From JAGWBJ01 sp964291465 (GTDB lineage Bacteria > Chloroflexota > Dehalococcoidia > Lucifugimonadales > JAGWBF01), in NCBI GenBank assembly GCA_964291465.2, contig OZ219937.1, forward strand, positions 62,001-126,000: a DNA stretch of 64,000 bases. Reading direction: 5' to 3'. The translations under genes and the position numbers were made by a program. Numbering within the stretch: the stretch's first letter is position 1; each line of letters opens with the position of its first letter. Under the pieces are notes generated by a model. The model made no database searches. It had not been told where the DNA came from and was given only the letters and a program-made list of their open reading frames with translations. Shown here piece after piece: positions 42,553-52,107 of the stretch.

Positions 42553-43869
42553 TCATGGAGATTCTTCGAGGTCGTTGACGCTGGGCACATTCTCGACCAG
42601 CCACTGTCCCAGTGGCTCAATGTTCCCCACCCACTCCTGAGTCAGCCGATTCCCAAGTTGACCCTCGTACCCACATGACCTCAAGAGAGCCAGTTCCACG
42701 TACCACTGCCCAAGATTCGACGCTTCGTAGTAGGCCCTGGAAGAAACGTCGACGTACTTATCCTGTGGGTGGACTACGTTGTTGCGCATTTCCACCAGCG
42801 CATGAGGGCCATGCTTCCAACCATGCTTGCGCCCTAACTCGGCCAACTCCGGGCAGGCTTCGGACAGGATACGAAGGGCCTCCTCCGATAGTCCAGTCGT
42901 CCTCAGGCCTTTCCTGATCTGCTCCCCGGTCTTTAGGCGTGTGTCTCTACAGGAGAAGCGTTCCAGCGCCGCTTGAGTGAGTATCAGGCCACAGTCGTAC
43001 CCCACGCCGCGACTGCCTAGGTTAGCATTCAGATATAGCCCCAGAACCGTGCGTACGAAGCCCTCCTGCTCTTGGAACAGCGTCCAGAAACCAGGGAACA
43101 CATCTGCAAGGATATAGCCGTTCATGCTGTCGAACCAAGAGGCAGGTGGATCGAACCATTCCGTCACTCTCTGAGTTCCCCACTGTTCCCAGGCTGGCTG
43201 TCCCTTGGCGTCCTTGCCAACCACAAGTGTCAGTCCGCAGAAAGCGCCACGAGCAAAGGACAGGAACCAGCGAAGCGCCGAGAGTAGGGGGTCAACATCC
43301 TGTGGAGCGAAGTCACCTCCGTCTAAGCGTCGGACAGTCCCCATATGGGTGATGGCATATCCGCCTTCAGCCTTCAACCTCTTCTCGATTTCGTGGAGGG
43401 TTGTTACAGCAGAGACTTCAATTTCCCAACACCCGGCTCGCAAGCGTACCGAACCTAGCAACCTCCATCCATTACTGACTTGCACCTTTTTGTCCTGACC
43501 ACGGAGGAATTCAGGGAAGTTGAGGACTCCGAATTCTACGGACGATAACCGTTCTTCCGTTCGATGGATTGACACAGGCTCACGCTTGGGTACCAGAATC
43601 AGGCTAATCCTAGAACTTTCTCCGATATGTACGGTTTTTTCAATGACGAGGCAATTGATCTTAGTATTGAACAGAGAGACTGTCACGGGAGAGCCGGATA
43701 CATCAAGTTGTATGTTTTCGGTGCTCAAGCCATCCGTGCATTCAATCACCAAACGAGGGCTGGGCGATAGCCGAAGGATAGCCTTTCCTGGCGTTTCCAT
43801 GAACTCTCCGCGAACGTCCAATAGAATGGCTGCCTCGGCCAGGGTAATTGGTTGATTGGGTTGATACAT
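42553..43869 (-). CDS. HEPN-motif protein with large N-terminal domain (ApeA/YopA-like organisation)
   Basis: A 438-residue soluble protein. The first 300 residues are beta-rich and contain GDFAPQDVDPLLSALRWFLSF and WFLSFARGAFCGL, a pattern seen in large uncharacterised proteins with a C-terminal HEPN-like domain. That domain holds ALVEMRNNVVHPQDKY, which matches the R-x4-H RNase signature. Such proteins, including ApeA, can be anti-phage effectors. I chose the ATG at 43869, with AAGGAAG upstream; a TTG at 43908 would add 13 residues. It adjoins the toxin-antitoxin remnant and the GmrSD-like gene. Family placement is tentative. Confidence 0.6.
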   Translation of the reverse strand: MYQPNQPITLAEAAILLDVRGEFMETPGKAILRLSPSPRLVIECTDGLSTENIQLDVSGSPVTVSLFNTKINCLVIEKTVHIGESSRISLILVPKREPVSIHRTEERLSSVEFGVLNFPEFLRGQDKKVQVSNGWRLLGSVRLRAGCWEIEVSAVTTLHEIEKRLKAEGGYAITHMGTVRRLDGGDFAPQDVDPLLSALRWFLSFARGAFCGLTLVVGKDAKGQPAWEQWGTQRVTEWFDPPASWFDSMNGYILADVFPGFWTLFQEQEGFVRTVLGLYLNANLGSRGVGYDCGLILTQAALERFSCRDTRLKTGEQIRKGLRTTGLSEEALRILSEACPELAELGRKHGWKHGPHALVEMRNNVVHPQDKYVDVSSRAYYEASNLGQWYVELALLRSCGYEGQLGNRLTQEWVGNIEPLGQWLVENVPSVNDLEESP

Positions 43870-43908
43870 CGTCGGTTCCACTTCCTTTCGACGTATCGCC
43901 CCTCCCAA

Positions 43909-44273
43909 CAGGTCTAGCTGGCGAGCCTAGTCGAAGGCTGTGTTCTCGAGCCGACCTCTCGGTCGGGAGTTTCGAGGTCCTCCCAAGGCACGAGTGTACT
44001 ATATTCCAAATGGGGAATCTAGCACAGGAGGCAGCGTCACCCCTCGGCGACGATGGCGCTGTCCCTATTCCCAAGACAGGCGTGGCCGACGGCTGTTGGC
44101 GACAGGGAGCATGGTTCCCATAGCGGCGCGGACCGTATCTGTGCGGTCCAAGCTCGACGATTCGAGTAGGGCTGCCCTTCTCGGATACTGGACATGAGGG
44201 GTAGACTGATGTTGCCGAATCTACGACGCAGACCCGGCGGCAGCGGACAGCCAGCATTGATGAGGGAGGCCCA
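43909..44273. other. Intergenic region of about 365 bases
   Basis: Between the HEPN-motif gene and the divergent methyltransferase gene. It contains a perfect six-pair inverted repeat, CCGACC-TCTC-GGTCGG (43951-43966), without a T tract. No recognisable coding sequence was found. Confidence 0.5.
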
Positions 44274-45098
44274 ATGCCCGACCAGACATCGTCGTCCAGC
44301 TACACCATGGGCTACAGCGAGGAGTTCCGTCAGCTCCTCGACCGGCGCAGCGCCGAGACCCACGCCAGACACCTGCTCCCACACCTCAGACCGGGCCTCA
44401 AGGTGCTGGACTTTGGCTGCGGACCGGGGACCATCACCGTCGGGCTGGCCAGGGCCGTGGAGCCCGGGGAGGTGCACGGCATCGACGTGGAGGAGTCGCA
44501 GATCGGCCTGGCCCGGGCCGCCGCCCAAGCGGGTGGACACCGGAACGCTACGTTCCACGTGGGCAGCGTGACCGACCTGCCCTTCGAGGACGACTCCTTC
44601 GACGTCGCCCACTGCCACGCCGTCCTCATGCACGTTCCGGACACGGAGGCAACGCTGGCCGAGGTGAAGCGGGTCCTGAAACCCGGCGGCATCCTGGCCA
44701 GTCGGGAGGTCTTCGTCTCATCCTCGTTCCTGGAGCCCAGCATAGACGATACCGACGCCGCCTGGGCAACCTTCGCCAACCTTCTCACGGCCAACGGCGG
44801 CCACCCCGAGATGGGGAGGGAGCTGAAGCACATACTCCTGGAAGCCGGGTTCTCGGAGGTGCGGGCCGGCGCGTCCTTCGATTTCTTCAGCGCGGCCGAA
44901 GACGTCGCCTTCCTTCACGCCTTCATTGTCGACTGGTTCTTATCCCCGACGGTAATAGGGACGGCCACGAAATACGGGCTGGCAACCCAGGAGCAGTTCG
45001 ACCGGTGGCGCCAGGGCCTCGACGAGTGGAAGGGCCTCCCCGGGGCGTGCGGAGCCTTCGCCTTCGGCGAGGCCACCGCCCGCAAGCCCCAGTCCTAA
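44274..45098 (+). CDS. Class I SAM-dependent methyltransferase
   Basis: A 274-residue soluble methyltransferase of the UbiE/Methyltransf_11 type. Motif I is VLDFGCGPGTITVGLA, the acidic ribose-binding residue follows in VHGIDVEESQI, and motif LPFEDDSFDVAHCHAVLMH includes the usual post-II segment. The substrate is unknown. The ATG at 44274 follows GAGGGAGG. It converges on the TRAP transporter genes with a 31-base gap. Confidence 0.88.
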   Translation: MPDQTSSSSYTMGYSEEFRQLLDRRSAETHARHLLPHLRPGLKVLDFGCGPGTITVGLARAVEPGEVHGIDVEESQIGLARAAAQAGGHRNATFHVGSVTDLPFEDDSFDVAHCHAVLMHVPDTEATLAEVKRVLKPGGILASREVFVSSSFLEPSIDDTDAAWATFANLLTANGGHPEMGRELKHILLEAGFSEVRAGASFDFFSAAEDVAFLHAFIVDWFLSPTVIGTATKYGLATQEQFDRWRQGLDEWKGLPGACGAFAFGEATARKPQS

Positions 45099-45129
45099 CT
45101 CAAACGGACCTTATCTCAAGAGCCGTACC

Positions 45130-46623
45130 CTATCTCAAGCCGTAAATGAGGTCGGGCAGCCAGAGGGCGATCTGAGGCACGGCCAGCACCAGCCCCGTGG
45201 TGGCGGCCATGCAGGCCATGAACGGCAGCACGCCTATCCACACGTCCTTGATGGTGGTCTGCCGCACCGCCTCGTTGGCCCTCTCCGCCTGCTCCCGGTC
45301 CACGTCCTGCCGCACGCCGTGCAGCACGTACAGGTTGATGCCCTCGGGCGGGCTGATGAGGGCAGCCTCCACCAGGAGCACCACTATGACGCCGAACCAG
45401 ACCAGGTCGACCCCAGCCTGCTGCAACGCGGGCAGCAGGACGGGCACGGTGGTGACCATCATGGCGAAGCTTTCCATAAAGGTGCCCAGGACCAAGTAGA
45501 ACAGGACCAGGGCCAGCACGAGCTGCCAATCGTTCAGGGCCAGGCCCGAGATGATCTCCGCGGCCTGCTGGGATATGCCCAACCGGGCGAAAGCGAAGCT
45601 CAGGGTCAGGGCGGCCAGCAATATGAGGAAGATCATCCCGGTGGTGCGCACCGTGGAGATCACCGAGTCCATGACGATGCGCACGTTTCGCTTGACCACG
45701 GCCTCGACCATCTGCCTCGAGGGCATCCGGGCCTGGCGCAGGGTCGTCCGGGTACTGCTGGTGAAGAGGAGGATGAGGCCGGTGCGCCTGAGGATACCAC
45801 CCAGAAGGGGCGTCAGCACCTCGTTGGAGTTCAGCAGGACGGTCAGGACGAAGGCGCCGGACACACCGAAGGCTGCCGCCTCGCTGGGCGTGGCGACTCC
45901 CGAGTAGATCACCCCGAGGACCAGGGCGACCAGTGCCACAATGGGCAGTATCTGGAGCGTGCCCAGCAGCCTAAGCCGCCAGCCCTCCCAGGTGGAGAAG
46001 CTCTCGCCATGCTCCCGGGGGGCCATACCTCGCCAGACCATGGCCGCCACGCCGATCATCACCATGAAGGAGAGGGCCAGCAGGAGGCCCGGAAACAACC
46101 CGGCCATGTACAGGCGGCCGATGGACTCGTCCACCACCACGCCGTAGATGATGAGGCTTATGCTGGGAGGGATGAGGATGCCCAGGGTGCCCCCCGCGGC
46201 CAGGGAGCCGATGACCATCCTCTCCGAGTAGTCCCGCTGCCGGAAGGAGGGCAGCGACGCCCGGCTGATGGTGGCCGAGGTGGCGACGCTGGAGCCGGAG
46301 CAGGCGGAGAAGATGGCGCAGGACACGATGTTGGTGTGTATGAGGCCGCCGGGGAGGAACCATATCCAACGGGAGATGACGGTGTACATGCGCTCCCCTA
46401 TGCCCGAGCGGTTCATCAGCTCCCCCATCAAGACGAACAGGGGCACGGCCACGAGTATGAAGTTGGTATTCACCCCCCAGGCCTTGTCGGCCATGACGAA
46501 CCACAGGGGACGGTCGGAGAAGAAGTGCATGATGATCAGGGACAGGCATCCCAGGGCGGCGGCGACGTACATGCCCGCCAGGAAGAAGGTCCCCATCAAC
46601 CCGAAGGCGACTCCAATGGCCAC
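45130..46623 (-). CDS. dctM: TRAP transporter large permease (DctM)
   Basis: Main membrane subunit of a tripartite ATP-independent periplasmic transporter, which imports organic acids using an ion gradient. The 497 residues form about 12 hydrophobic helices. VPLFVLMGELMNRSGI, SACSGSSVATSATI and GGTLGILIPPSISLIIYG are characteristic DctM segments. An insertion of about 40 polar residues occurs in the middle (near 285-325). It follows dctQ by two bases. Confidence 0.94.
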   Translation of the reverse strand: MAIGVAFGLMGTFFLAGMYVAAALGCLSLIIMHFFSDRPLWFVMADKAWGVNTNFILVAVPLFVLMGELMNRSGIGERMYTVISRWIWFLPGGLIHTNIVSCAIFSACSGSSVATSATISRASLPSFRQRDYSERMVIGSLAAGGTLGILIPPSISLIIYGVVVDESIGRLYMAGLFPGLLLALSFMVMIGVAAMVWRGMAPREHGESFSTWEGWRLRLLGTLQILPIVALVALVLGVIYSGVATPSEAAAFGVSGAFVLTVLLNSNEVLTPLLGGILRRTGLILLFTSSTRTTLRQARMPSRQMVEAVVKRNVRIVMDSVISTVRTTGMIFLILLAALTLSFAFARLGISQQAAEIISGLALNDWQLVLALVLFYLVLGTFMESFAMMVTTVPVLLPALQQAGVDLVWFGVIVVLLVEAALISPPEGINLYVLHGVRQDVDREQAERANEAVRQTTIKDVWIGVLPFMACMAATTGLVLAVPQIALWLPDLIYGLR

Positions 46624-46625
46624 GG

Positions 46626-47285
46626 CTAGGCCCCCCGGGCGTCATCCGACGCCCCCACGCGGGGAGTCCCCTCCCCGCCGGCCCTCGCCGGCCCCTCTAG
46701 ATCATCGCCGCCCATCGCCCGGTGGAGGCGGGGCAGCCACCTCTCGGCTATCATGGACAGCATCATCTGCGCGGCGGTGACCACCAGCAGGGTGAAGCCG
46801 ACGGCGACCACGGCTTTGGGGATGAACAGGGGGGTCAGGGGATAGTCGTTGGTTACCGACCCCCGCTGGTAGTCGCTAATCACGCTCTCCCATACCTTCC
46901 AGGCCGTGACGCAGGCGAAGAAGCCCAGGGCGAAGAGGGCCAGCCAGTCGGCGACCGCCCTGACGCGGCGGCCCATGTGGGGCAGCAGAACGTCGATGCG
47001 CACATGGGCGTCGGACCGCAGGGAGTAGGCCAGGGCCCAGGTGGCGGCCATGGCCAGGACGTAGCCACTCATGGCGTCGGTGCCGGGAGCTCGGGCCCAG
47101 TCCAGGTTCTGGGCTACCACCTGGTACGTGATGAAGAAGGCCAGGAGCAGGAGCTGCACGCCGCAGACGTAACCGATCAGGAGGTACAGCCGGTCGGCCT
47201 TCCGCGCCGCCGCCCGGAAGCCCATCAGCAGGTAGAGGGCCGGGGTCCTCCGTCCGGTGTAGGCCGACAAGCTCGTAAAGGCCAT
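46626..47285 (-). CDS. dctQ: TRAP transporter small permease (DctQ)
   Basis: Four-helix small subunit of the TRAP transporter, which works with DctM. The 219-residue protein has hydrophobic segments beginning YLLIGYVCGVQLLLLAFF, SGYVLAMAATWALAYSL with the conserved HVRIDVLLPHM loop, WLALFALGFFACVTAW, and AVVAVGFTLLVVTAAQM. The C-terminal tail of about 40 residues is polar. It lies between dctP and dctM in the same direction. Confidence 0.92.
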   Translation of the reverse strand: MAFTSLSAYTGRRTPALYLLMGFRAAARKADRLYLLIGYVCGVQLLLLAFFITYQVVAQNLDWARAPGTDAMSGYVLAMAATWALAYSLRSDAHVRIDVLLPHMGRRVRAVADWLALFALGFFACVTAWKVWESVISDYQRGSVTNDYPLTPLFIPKAVVAVGFTLLVVTAAQMMLSMIAERWLPRLHRAMGGDDLEGPARAGGEGTPRVGASDDARGA

Positions 47286-47365
47286 GGAACGCCTTTCCGG
47301 GCCGGTATGCGGCCGCTGCGGTCCCTAGGCGCCCGGCCGGTGCAATGGCCCTCCCAGGCGGGGAG

Positions 47366-49021
47366 TTACCCGGCGTGGGGTCCCTTGGTGATGGGGACCC
47401 GCTCGGTGGAGCCGTCCTCGGTGATCCTCAGACCCAGGTAGGGAGACACCTTCTCGTTGAACGCGGCCACGATGTCCGCGCCCTTCTCCGGGTACCCGAT
47501 GCGCCTCAACCAGCCCGGGATGACGTACTCCGGGAGCACCACGCCCTGGATGTACCGGACTATGTCCTCGGAGAAGGGCACCGGCTGTATGCCCAGGGTC
47601 TGGTTGATCTGGATGGCGATGAGGTTCTGGAAGGGGGCCAGGCGGAGGGCCTCCAGCTCGGCCTTGGCGCCCTCCTCGGTGATTATCTGCTGCAGGTCCG
47701 CGGGGATTTCGTCCCACACGTCCTTGTTGATCACGTTGTTGGTGTACCCAAACCCGATCACGGGGCCGGACATGTAGTCGGCCACCTCGAACAGCCGGTC
47801 GGGAATGGCCAGGATGGCGGCGGTGGCCGCGGCGTCGACGAAGCCCCGTTCCAGCCTCTGGTATATCTCGGCGGGGCCCAGGAACACGGGCTCGCCCCCC
47901 ATCCCCCTGATGAAGTCCGACATGGAGGCCGCGTGGGAGCGGATCTTCAAGCCCTGGAAGTCTTCCACCGTCTGCAGCGGCCGGTCCCCAAAGAACCACT
48001 GGTCGGAGCCGGCGAACCAGTTTCGGTTCAGCACGTGACTGCCGCCGGTGGCCTCCACCATTGTCGTATCGATGTCTTGGTCCAGCTCCGTCAGTATGAG
48101 ATACGAGCTCTCCCAGTCCACCGCCATGCCCCAGAGGGACTGTATCTCCAGGGCCGGGAGCTGTCCGGCCACGTACCCGGTATAGATGTTCACCATGTCC
48201 AGCGTGCCCCTGCTCACCTGCTCAAGAGTCTCCGGGCCGGACAACCCCAGCTCCACGAAGGAGACCACCGAGAGCTTGACCTGGCCGTTGGTCCGCTTGG
48301 CCAGATTGGGGGCCCAGTAGGCCTGGATCAACACGCAGGTGGGCAGGCTGCGATCTATGCAGGTATGCTGTATCTCGATGCTCTCGCCCGAGGAGGTCAG
48401 CGGCGTGGGATTGGTCAGGTTGGCCTTCTGTATCAGCCTCTGGTAGTAGTCGCTGCTGTAGATGAACAGGTGGTCGGGGATGCCCAAGGCCGGGACGCCG
48501 AACAGCGCCGCCGTCGATGCCTGGGTGTACTCCCCTTCGGGCACCTGCAGCATGAGGCCCTCGTGGGGCGGCGGCCCGATCAGTTGCATGGGGTCGCCCA
48601 CGAAGATGGCGCCGGGGCCGCCGGCGTGCTGCGCCGCGTACTGGGCCAGCATGTCGGCCTCCGAGGGCGGGGCCGCCGTCGCCGTGGGGCTGGGGGCCGC
48701 CTCGGTGTCAGGGGCCCCCACGGGCGTGGCGGTGGGACCGGGAATGGCGGTGGGACCAGCGGGGCTGGTGGCAGGGGGGGCGGCCATGGTCGGAGCCGGG
48801 GCGACCGTGGCAGGGGCCGCCGTGGTGGCGGGGGCCGCCGTGGTGGCGGGGGCCGCCGTGGTGGCGGGGGCCGCCGTGGTGGCGGGGGGAGGAGCGGGAG
48901 TTGCGGGAGCGGTGGTAGCCGTAGGGACAGGGGCGCTGGTGGGGTCCTCGCCGCCGCACGCGGCCAGCGCCAACACCAGCGCCAGGAGTGCCGCAACGGA
49001 GATACGCCAATACTTAACCAT
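47366..49021 (-). CDS. dctP: TRAP transporter solute-binding lipoprotein (DctP)
   Basis: Extracytoplasmic binding protein that delivers the ligand to DctQM. The ATG at 49021 gives a lipoprotein signal (LLALVLALAACGG), then a low-complexity Pro/Ala/Thr linker of about 110 residues including four repeats of PATTAA (18-base repeats at about 48820-48890). The binding domain (about 170-551) shows typical DctP segments such as DFQGLKIRSHAASMSDFIRGMGG and GFVDAAATAA. The linker is much longer than in proteobacterial DctP and probably spaces the domain from the membrane. The ligand is unknown. Confidence 0.88.
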   Translation of the reverse strand: MVKYWRISVAALLALVLALAACGGEDPTSAPVPTATTAPATPAPPPATTAAPATTAAPATTAAPATTAAPATVAPAPTMAAPPATSPAGPTAIPGPTATPVGAPDTEAAPSPTATAAPPSEADMLAQYAAQHAGGPGAIFVGDPMQLIGPPPHEGLMLQVPEGEYTQASTAALFGVPALGIPDHLFIYSSDYYQRLIQKANLTNPTPLTSSGESIEIQHTCIDRSLPTCVLIQAYWAPNLAKRTNGQVKLSVVSFVELGLSGPETLEQVSRGTLDMVNIYTGYVAGQLPALEIQSLWGMAVDWESSYLILTELDQDIDTTMVEATGGSHVLNRNWFAGSDQWFFGDRPLQTVEDFQGLKIRSHAASMSDFIRGMGGEPVFLGPAEIYQRLERGFVDAAATAAILAIPDRLFEVADYMSGPVIGFGYTNNVINKDVWDEIPADLQQIITEEGAKAELEALRLAPFQNLIAIQINQTLGIQPVPFSEDIVRYIQGVVLPEYVIPGWLRRIGYPEKGADIVAAFNEKVSPYLGLRITEDGSTERVPITKGPHAG

Positions 49022-49397
49022 GAACAACGCCTTGCCTCCCATTCCCCTTATGTTGACCCCGACGGCGCGAATTGTAGTCAATGGACAACGCATAAGTCAA
49101 TCGAAGGCGGCCGGGCAGGGGCGGCCGGGCCCCAGGGGTCCAGGCACGCCGATTCTCATTGACATTGATGGGGTCGGATGCTATATTGAACCGGCGTACA
49201 CTCCTTCCGGGGAACCGCGTAGTGTTGCCAGGCGAGTGGGGGAGAGTGCGGCTGCCAAAGTGTCATCTCATACGCTGAAGGTGAAGGGGACAGTCTCCCC
49301 GGGCGTTAGCGGGGGAGCAACATCGCAATCCCTCCACCTGGGCTTCGGCCCTGCCCCCGGGACGGAACACCAATCCCCGGACCGAGGACGGTAGAAA
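49022..49397. other. Divergent intergenic region and korA leader
   Basis: About 375 bases between dctP and korA. It contains a consensus promoter for korA (49159-49187) and then a leader of about 200 bases with short hairpins, for example GGGGA-CAGTC-TCCCC near 49287-49301. I could not match it to a known riboswitch class. No coding frame is convincing. Confidence 0.5.
49159..49187 (+). promoter_or_regulatory. Consensus sigma-70 promoter of korAB
   Basis: TTGACA (49159-49164), 17 bases, then TATATT (49182-49187): a perfect -35, an optimal spacer and a near-perfect -10. Transcription would start near 49194, leaving a leader of about 200 bases before the korA TTG. Confidence 0.75.
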
Positions 49398-51155
49398 TTG
49401 CGGACCAACGAGGCAAGGCCGGGCTCCGAGGCGGCCACCGGGTCGCCCCCCATCCAGAAAAAGCAGGACTTCGTGGTCCGGTTCGCTGGAGAGGGCGGCC
49501 AGGGAGTCGTTACCGCCGCCGAGATGCTGGCCAGCGCCGCCGCTGCGGTAGGCTACCACGTACAGACCTTCTCCACCTTCCCCTCCCAGATCATGGGTGG
49601 ACCCACGTGGACCCAGACACGCATCTCCATCGACCCCGTCCTTAGCGCCGGAGACGCCCTGGACGTGCTGGTGGCTTTGAACCCGGAAGCCTACGTCAAC
49701 CACAAGGACGAGGTGCGCAGTGACGGGGTCGTGCTGCACGACTCGGGCTTCGAAGCGCACCACGACAGCGGGGACATAGGCATACCCTTCGACCAGCTGG
49801 CCAAGGAAGCGGGAGAGGCCCGGTCGGCCAACATGGTGATAATCGGGGCCCTGGCGCACCTCGTCAACATGCCACTGGACTACTTCGAGGATTTCATACG
49901 GCGGCGCTTCAAGGGCCGCGACGCCATCATCAAGGCCAACGTGGCCGCCCTGAGCCTCGGCAAAGAACACGCCGCCTCAAGCGAGATCCAGATCGGCGCG
50001 CTGGACGACCCCATCAAGCCCGACCACGAGCAGCTCATGATCAAGGGCAATGAGGCCGTCTCACTGGGCGCACTGGCGGCGGGGCTCGATTTCTACGTGG
50101 GCTACCCGATCTCGCCCGCCACCACCATCCTGGTCTTCATGGAGCGCAACCTGGTGGGACCCGGCAAGTTCGCCTACCAGGTGAGCTCGGAGATAGAGTC
50201 CATAAGCGTCATCCTGGGCGCCGGGTTCTCCGGAAAGAAGGCCATGACCGCCACGGCGGGCCCGGGGTTCTCACTGATGAGCGAGGGGCTGGGCCTGGGT
50301 TGGATGGCGGAGATACCGTGCGTGGTGGTGGACGTCCAGAGGGGCGGCCCCGCCACCGGCCTGCCCACCAAGACCGAGCAGTCGGACCTGCTGGCGTGCA
50401 TGCACCCGGCCCACGGGGACGTGGCCATGCCGGTGATCGCCCCCGGCAGCGTGGAGGAGTGCTTCTACGCCGCCGCCATGGCCTTCAACTGGGCGGAACG
50501 CTACCAGGGCCCCGTCATCCTGATGAGCGAGATGTCCATGGCCGAGCGGGCCCAGAATATCCCCAAGCCCGATCTGAGCAAGCTCCAGGTGGAGGACCGG
50601 CAGGTCTACCGGGGCGGCAACGGATACCTCCGCTACGACGGCTACGAGCTGTCCCCGATGCCCATACCCGGCACCCCGGGCGCCTACGTGGCCAACGGCA
50701 GCGAGCACGACGCCATGGGGGACACCACCCACCTGCCAAGCCGGCACATCCAGATGACCCAGCGGCGTTTCGGCAAGCTGAAGTTGCTGGAAAACGAGGC
50801 GTACGAGCAGGAGAACGGCGACGAGCCCATAGCGGTCATGACCTGGGGGGGCTCCAAGGGACCAACCTGGGAGGCCTACAAGGTCCTCACGGGGCAGGGA
50901 GAGCCCCTCGCCTGGTACTACACCATGTTCCTTCAGCCCCTTCCGGCGGCGCTGGTCGAGGAGCTCCGAAAGAAGGATCTGGTCATAGTCCCCGAGCTCA
51001 ACTACCAGGGACAGTTCTCCGGCGTGTTGCGGTCGCTGGGTATCCGAGCGGAGTCCATCACCCAGTACACGGGACTGCCCTTCAAGGTCGGCGACCTTGT
51101 GGAGAAGATCCGGGACAAGGCCGGGACCCTGAGGAAAGGGATGGTTGAGGCGTGA
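49398..51155 (+). CDS. korA: 2-oxoacid:ferredoxin oxidoreductase, fused gamma-alpha subunit
   Basis: Part of an oxygen-sensitive enzyme that oxidises 2-oxoacids (probably 2-oxoglutarate) to acyl-CoA and reduces ferredoxin. Residues 25-195 are the gamma domain (FAGEGGQGVVTAAEML), and residues 205-585 the alpha domain with YPISPATTI and SEIESISVILGAGFSGKKA, typical of KorA-type proteins. The TTG start has GAGGA nine bases upstream. The stop overlaps korB (GTGA). Reduced ferredoxin from this enzyme could feed the NuoEFG-less complex I and the seleno-FTR; this is inference. Confidence 0.9.
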   Translation: MRTNEARPGSEAATGSPPIQKKQDFVVRFAGEGGQGVVTAAEMLASAAAAVGYHVQTFSTFPSQIMGGPTWTQTRISIDPVLSAGDALDVLVALNPEAYVNHKDEVRSDGVVLHDSGFEAHHDSGDIGIPFDQLAKEAGEARSANMVIIGALAHLVNMPLDYFEDFIRRRFKGRDAIIKANVAALSLGKEHAASSEIQIGALDDPIKPDHEQLMIKGNEAVSLGALAAGLDFYVGYPISPATTILVFMERNLVGPGKFAYQVSSEIESISVILGAGFSGKKAMTATAGPGFSLMSEGLGLGWMAEIPCVVVDVQRGGPATGLPTKTEQSDLLACMHPAHGDVAMPVIAPGSVEECFYAAAMAFNWAERYQGPVILMSEMSMAERAQNIPKPDLSKLQVEDRQVYRGGNGYLRYDGYELSPMPIPGTPGAYVANGSEHDAMGDTTHLPSRHIQMTQRRFGKLKLLENEAYEQENGDEPIAVMTWGGSKGPTWEAYKVLTGQGEPLAWYYTMFLQPLPAALVEELRKKDLVIVPELNYQGQFSGVLRSLGIRAESITQYTGLPFKVGDLVEKIRDKAGTLRKGMVEA

Positions 51156-52018
51156 CCACCAAAAACCCTGAGTACGATTTCAAGTGGTGTCCAGGATGCG
51201 GGGACTTCGGAGTCCGCCGCGCGCTGGAGTTCGCCATGGCAGAGCGGATAGAGGGCACCGACCGGCTCATGGAGAGCAACGTGGTGGTGGCCGGAATCGG
51301 CTGCTCGGGCAACCTGGTCCACCTCCTGGAGGGTCCGCAGCCCTACGGGTTCCACGGCATCCACGGAAGGTCACTGCCCATCGCCATGGGAGTCAAGATG
51401 GGCCAGCCGGACCTGAACGTGGTGGTCGTCGCCGGGGACGGGGACTTCCTCAGCATCGGCGGAGAGCACATCGCCCCCCAGGCCGGCCGCAACCTGAACA
51501 TCACCGCCGTAGTCATGGACAACGGCGTGTACGGGCTGACCAAGGGCCAAAGCTCCCCGACGACGGAGCTGGGAGGGCTGACCAGCTCGACTCCCTACGG
51601 CAAGATAGAGGACGCCCTGAACCCCCTGGAGCTGTACCTAACCCTGGGCGTGTCCTTCATCGCCTCGGGGTTCTCGTCCCAGCCCCGGGTCCTGGGAAAG
51701 CTCATCGGAGAGGGCATGGACCACCAGGGCTTTGCCGTGGTGCATGTCCAGTCGCCATGCACCACCTACAACGACACCTACGAGATAATCAAGGGCAACC
51801 GCAAGAAGGGTATCGAGGGCACCATGTGGACGATACCGGAGGACCACGACCCCTCGGACCGGTCCATGGCCTACGCCCGCATTCAGGACGGCGGCCTGCC
51901 TATAGGCGTCATCTACAGGGACACCAGCCGCCCCACTCTGCAGCAGAGGCTTCACGAGAGCCAGAAGAAGGCCCCGGTGCGCACCACCCAGGAGATCATG
52001 GACTCCTTCCAGTTCTGA
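51152..52018 (+). CDS. korB: 2-oxoacid:ferredoxin oxidoreductase beta subunit
   Basis: Thiamine diphosphate-binding subunit and partner of KorA. It has KWCPGCGDFGV near the N-terminus, GIGCSGN, and the TPP motif GDGDFLSIGGEH followed by MDNGVYGLTKGQSSPTT. There is no ferredoxin-type cluster domain, as usual for KorB, though the CPGC and CSG cysteines probably bind one [4Fe-4S] cluster. The 288-residue length is normal. GTG start overlapping the korA stop. Confidence 0.92.
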   Translation: MTTKNPEYDFKWCPGCGDFGVRRALEFAMAERIEGTDRLMESNVVVAGIGCSGNLVHLLEGPQPYGFHGIHGRSLPIAMGVKMGQPDLNVVVVAGDGDFLSIGGEHIAPQAGRNLNITAVVMDNGVYGLTKGQSSPTTELGGLTSSTPYGKIEDALNPLELYLTLGVSFIASGFSSQPRVLGKLIGEGMDHQGFAVVHVQSPCTTYNDTYEIIKGNRKKGIEGTMWTIPEDHDPSDRSMAYARIQDGGLPIGVIYRDTSRPTLQQRLHESQKKAPVRTTQEIMDSFQF

Positions 52019-52107
52019 TCCCGGGCCAGCTCTGATCCCCGGCCAGTCTGGTCTCCGGGCCGACTCCGCCATCCCACCGGCGCCCTTGGACCGTTCCGCA
52101 GACCTAG

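Noticed and set aside
31822..44000. Genomic island integrated at tRNA-Arg
   Set aside because: The accessory genes begin after the tRNA, but no integrase gene or duplicated tRNA end could be found.
49194..49397. Glycine riboswitch
   Set aside because: GGAGAG and GGACAG-like pieces occur, but the conserved CTCTCAGG element and the expected order are missing.
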